Part shown: piece by piece, positions 4,084-6,063 of the stretch | Position numbering within the stretch: position 1 is the first letter of the stretch | Layout of the letters: each line of letters begins with the position of its first letter | Assembly: GCA_003555185.1 (NCBI GenBank) | Contig: PWFZ01000204.1 | Coordinates: 1-6,063, forward strand | Direction: 5' to 3' | DNA length: 6,063 nucleotides | Origin: Balneolaceae bacterium | GTDB lineage: Bacteria > Bacteroidota > Rhodothermia > Balneolales > Balneolaceae | Notes under the pieces: generated by a model | What the model saw: the letters and a program-made list of their open reading frames with translations, nothing else | Databases searched by the model: none | What the model was told of the DNA's origin: nothing | Program-made: the position numbers and the translations under genes

Positions 4084-6063
4084 CTATTTAACGATTGCCA
4101 GGCCGATTCGTCCACGTTCAATATCGATATTTTTAATCTCAACCTCTACGATATCTCCCACGGAAACCACGTCGTGTGGATTATCTACTCTTTGTCTTCC
4201 GGTACTCATTTGAGAAATGTGAAGCAAACCATCCTGTTTTACACCTAAATCCACAAAAGCCCCGAAATCAACCACGTTGCGAACGGTGCCTTCCATTTTC
4301 ATTCCCGGTGCCAGATCTTCCATCTTGAGCACATCTTGCCTGAGCAGTGGTTTAGGCAGGGATTCACGTGGGTCACGGCCGGGTTTCTGTAAATTTTCGA
4401 TAATCAGCTGAAGAGTCGGAACTCCAACTCCTACCTGACCGGCTACTTCTTCAAGATTAATGTTTGAAAACACGGATTCAATTTTTGCCTTTTCTTCAGA
4501 AAGTTTATCAACGTTTATAGCAAACAGATTGCAAAGTTTTTCCGTTGCTTCGTAGCTCTCAGGGTGAATGGCGGTATTGTCCAGCGGATGTTTCCCCTCA
4601 GGTATTCGCATAAAACCGGCAGCTTGCTGAAATCGAAATTCACCGACTCCCTGTATATCTTTTAATTCATTACGACTGCTAAACTGACCCTGCTTGTCAC
4701 GGTGAGTAACAATATTCTGAGCAACCTTTCTGCTCAGACCTGATACGTGAGAAAGCAGTGAAGAGCTTGCGGTATTGATGTTGATTCCAACTTCGTTCAC
4801 GCAGGTTTCAACTACATCATCCAGTTTTTTAGCGAGCTGTACCTGATTAATGTCATGCTGATACAAGCCCACTCCTATAGATTTGGGATCGATTTTTACC
4901 AGTTCTGCCAGCGGATCCTGCACACGTCTCGCGATAGAAATATTTCCCCGCTGAGCGGCATCTAAATCAGGAAATTCTTCCCGTGCAACAGTTGAAGCAG
5001 AATAGACAGAAGCCCCGGCTTCGTTGATGATCAGATAGTGAAGCTCCTCTTTGGGATGATCTTCTTTTCGTTTCTGAATCACATCAGCAATAAACTGTTC
5101 GGTTTCCCGGCTTCCGGTTCCGTTGCCAATGGCAATAAGCGTAACATTGTGCTCGTCAATTAGTTTATTGACGACCTTCGCACTTTCCACAATCTTGTTT
5201 TGCGGTGGCGTTGGGAAGATGGTTGTTCCTGACAGATATTTCCCATAAGGATCAACTACCGCAATTTTACAACCGGTTCTGTAAGCCGGATCCACACCCA
5301 TTACCACCTGGTTTTTCAGCGGTGGCTGAAGCAACAGGCTTTTTAGGTTTGTGGCAAAGGTTTCGATGGCGTGTTCATCGGCAGAGTCCGTTAATTCGTT
5401 TCTTAATTCACGCTCCAGCGAGGGCAGAAGCAACCGTTTATAGGCATCCTCCACTGCATCCTGAAGTGCAGGTATGAAAATGGAGGCTTCATTGGTGATC
5501 ACTTTATCATCCAGATGCTCCAGAGTCTGATCTTTGATAAGCTCGAGGTTTACAAAGATTTTGTTCTCCCTTTCGCCACGATTAATCGCAAGCACCTGAT
5601 GCGGCTTGATATGTGCTACCCGGCCATTAAATTCATAATAATCTTCGTAATTGGTACGCTCATTTACAGCAGGATTTTTCTTGGTTGAAATATGCCCGTG
5701 TCGCCTGATAATCTTTCGCAATGCATCCCTCACTTCAACAGACTCATTTATCCATTCTGCTACGATATCGAGAGATGTTGTGAGAGCGGTTTCTGCATCG
5801 GGGAGCTCCTTCTCGGTATCCACAAACTTTTTAGCATATGTCAGCGGATCACCTTCCTCAATTTCCTGATCCCAAATCATTTGTGCCAGCGGCTCAAGAC
5901 CTTTCTCTTTGGCCATATCGCCACGGGTTTTCCGTTTCTTTTTATACGGCAGATACAGATCCTCAAGCGTTTTCAGGTCTTTGCAGTTCTTTATTTTCTT
6001 CTCGAGTTCGGGAGTCAGTTTGTCCTGCTCTTTAATGGCCTTTAAAATGGTCACTTTCCGATC
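4084..6063 (-). CDS. tex: Tex/YdcI-family S1 RNA-binding transcription accessory protein (N-terminus outside window)
   Basis: The 3' portion (about 659 codons) of tex, a conserved cytoplasmic RNA-binding protein implicated in transcription and RNA metabolism, related in architecture to eukaryotic Spt6. The frame is open to the window edge (reading DRKVTILKAI), so the GTG at 6054 is an internal Val, not a start. Full-length homologues suggest that fewer than about 120 residues are missing. Counting from that Val: Tex N-terminal helical region with EDLYLPYKKKRKTRGDMA (31-48); RNase H-like YqgF domain (about 248-380) starting VVMGVDPAYRTGCKIAVVDP and containing IGNGTGSRETE (309-319) and NEAGASVYSAS; DLDAAQRGNISIARRVQDPLAELVKIDP (363-390) leading into the helix-hairpin-helix pair NTASSSLLSHVSGLS (427-441) and DIQGVG (466-471); and an S1 domain (about 581-653), PGMKMEGTVRNVVDFGAFVD through GLLHISQMS. 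It ends three residues after the S1 fold, without the longer tail of proteobacterial Tex. argD follows 25 bases downstream. Confidence 0.95.
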   Translation of the reverse strand, partial: DRKVTILKAIKEQDKLTPELEKKIKNCKDLKTLEDLYLPYKKKRKTRGDMAKEKGLEPLAQMIWDQEIEEGDPLTYAKKFVDTEKELPDAETALTTSLDIVAEWINESVEVRDALRKIIRRHGHISTKKNPAVNERTNYEDYYEFNGRVAHIKPHQVLAINRGERENKIFVNLELIKDQTLEHLDDKVITNEASIFIPALQDAVEDAYKRLLLPSLERELRNELTDSADEHAIETFATNLKSLLLQPPLKNQVVMGVDPAYRTGCKIAVVDPYGKYLSGTTIFPTPPQNKIVESAKVVNKLIDEHNVTLIAIGNGTGSRETEQFIADVIQKRKEDHPKEELHYLIINEAGASVYSASTVAREEFPDLDAAQRGNISIARRVQDPLAELVKIDPKSIGVGLYQHDINQVQLAKKLDDVVETCVNEVGININTASSSLLSHVSGLSRKVAQNIVTHRDKQGQFSSRNELKDIQGVGEFRFQQAAGFMRIPEGKHPLDNTAIHPESYEATEKLCNLFAINVDKLSEEKAKIESVFSNINLEEVAGQVGVGVPTLQLIIENLQKPGRDPRESLPKPLLRQDVLKMEDLAPGMKMEGTVRNVVDFGAFVDLGVKQDGLLHISQMSTGRQRVDNPHDVVSVGDIVEVEIKNIDIERGRIGLAIVK

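Noticed and set aside
4059..4142. An N-terminal extension of 28 residues for the aminotransferase (start at 4142)
   Set aside because: It lies almost wholly inside the tex 3' end, has no family similarity, and the ATG at 4058 follows a clear 25-base intergenic gap and gives a normal-length ArgD.
5205..6045. Several + strand reading frames opposite tex, including one of 117 residues
   Set aside because: All are antisense to conserved Tex domains and have low-complexity or shadow-like composition.
6052..6054. GTG as the start codon of tex
   Set aside because: The frame stays open to the window edge and the upstream residues (DRK) continue the Tex sequence, so the codon is an internal valine.

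Overview
The window carries four housekeeping-type genes and one secreted-enzyme gene in two convergent blocks, separated by a short intergenic stretch rich in palindromes. Base composition is moderately AT-rich. No visible start codon has a convincing Shine-Dalgarno sequence; the leaders are A/T-rich instead. Together with the protein sequences, this fits a member of the Bacteroidota/Balneolota side of the tree, with a Balneolaceae-like marine or halophilic bacterium as my best guess. That placement is inference from codon and protein style, not from a search.

Left block (+ strand). The 3' end of grpE (1-290, cut by the window edge) is followed after 12 bases by a complete dnaJ (303-1475), a classical chaperone operon. 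A strong intrinsic terminator at 1491-1526 closes it. An AT-rich gap then precedes a monocistronic gene for a predicted SMP-30/gluconolactonase-family lipoprotein (1662-2567).

Convergent intergenic region (2568-2855). It has no credible gene but holds at least four short hairpin units. Three share the plan GTAAC + 7-bp GC-rich stem + 4-nt loop, and a fourth is a looser GTCAC variant. Two of the units sit back to back with no spacer, creating a 16-bp perfect palindrome (2773-2788). This resembles REP/BIME elements and is the most interesting part of the window.

Right block (- strand). The 3' part of tex (4084-6063, 5' end beyond the window) encodes a Tex/YdcI-type RNA-binding transcription accessory protein. 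It is followed after 25 bases by a class III PLP aminotransferase of the acetylornithine aminotransferase (ArgD) type (2856-4058). The two are probably co-transcribed.

Functionally, GrpE and DnaJ are the nucleotide-exchange factor and J-protein co-chaperone of DnaK. Tex acts on RNA/transcription, ArgD in arginine (possibly also lysine) biosynthesis, and the SMP-30-like lipoprotein probably hydrolyses a lactone or related ester outside the cytoplasm. Apart from the two operon pairings I see no sign of a shared pathway, and I see no phage, CRISPR, tRNA or insertion-sequence gene.
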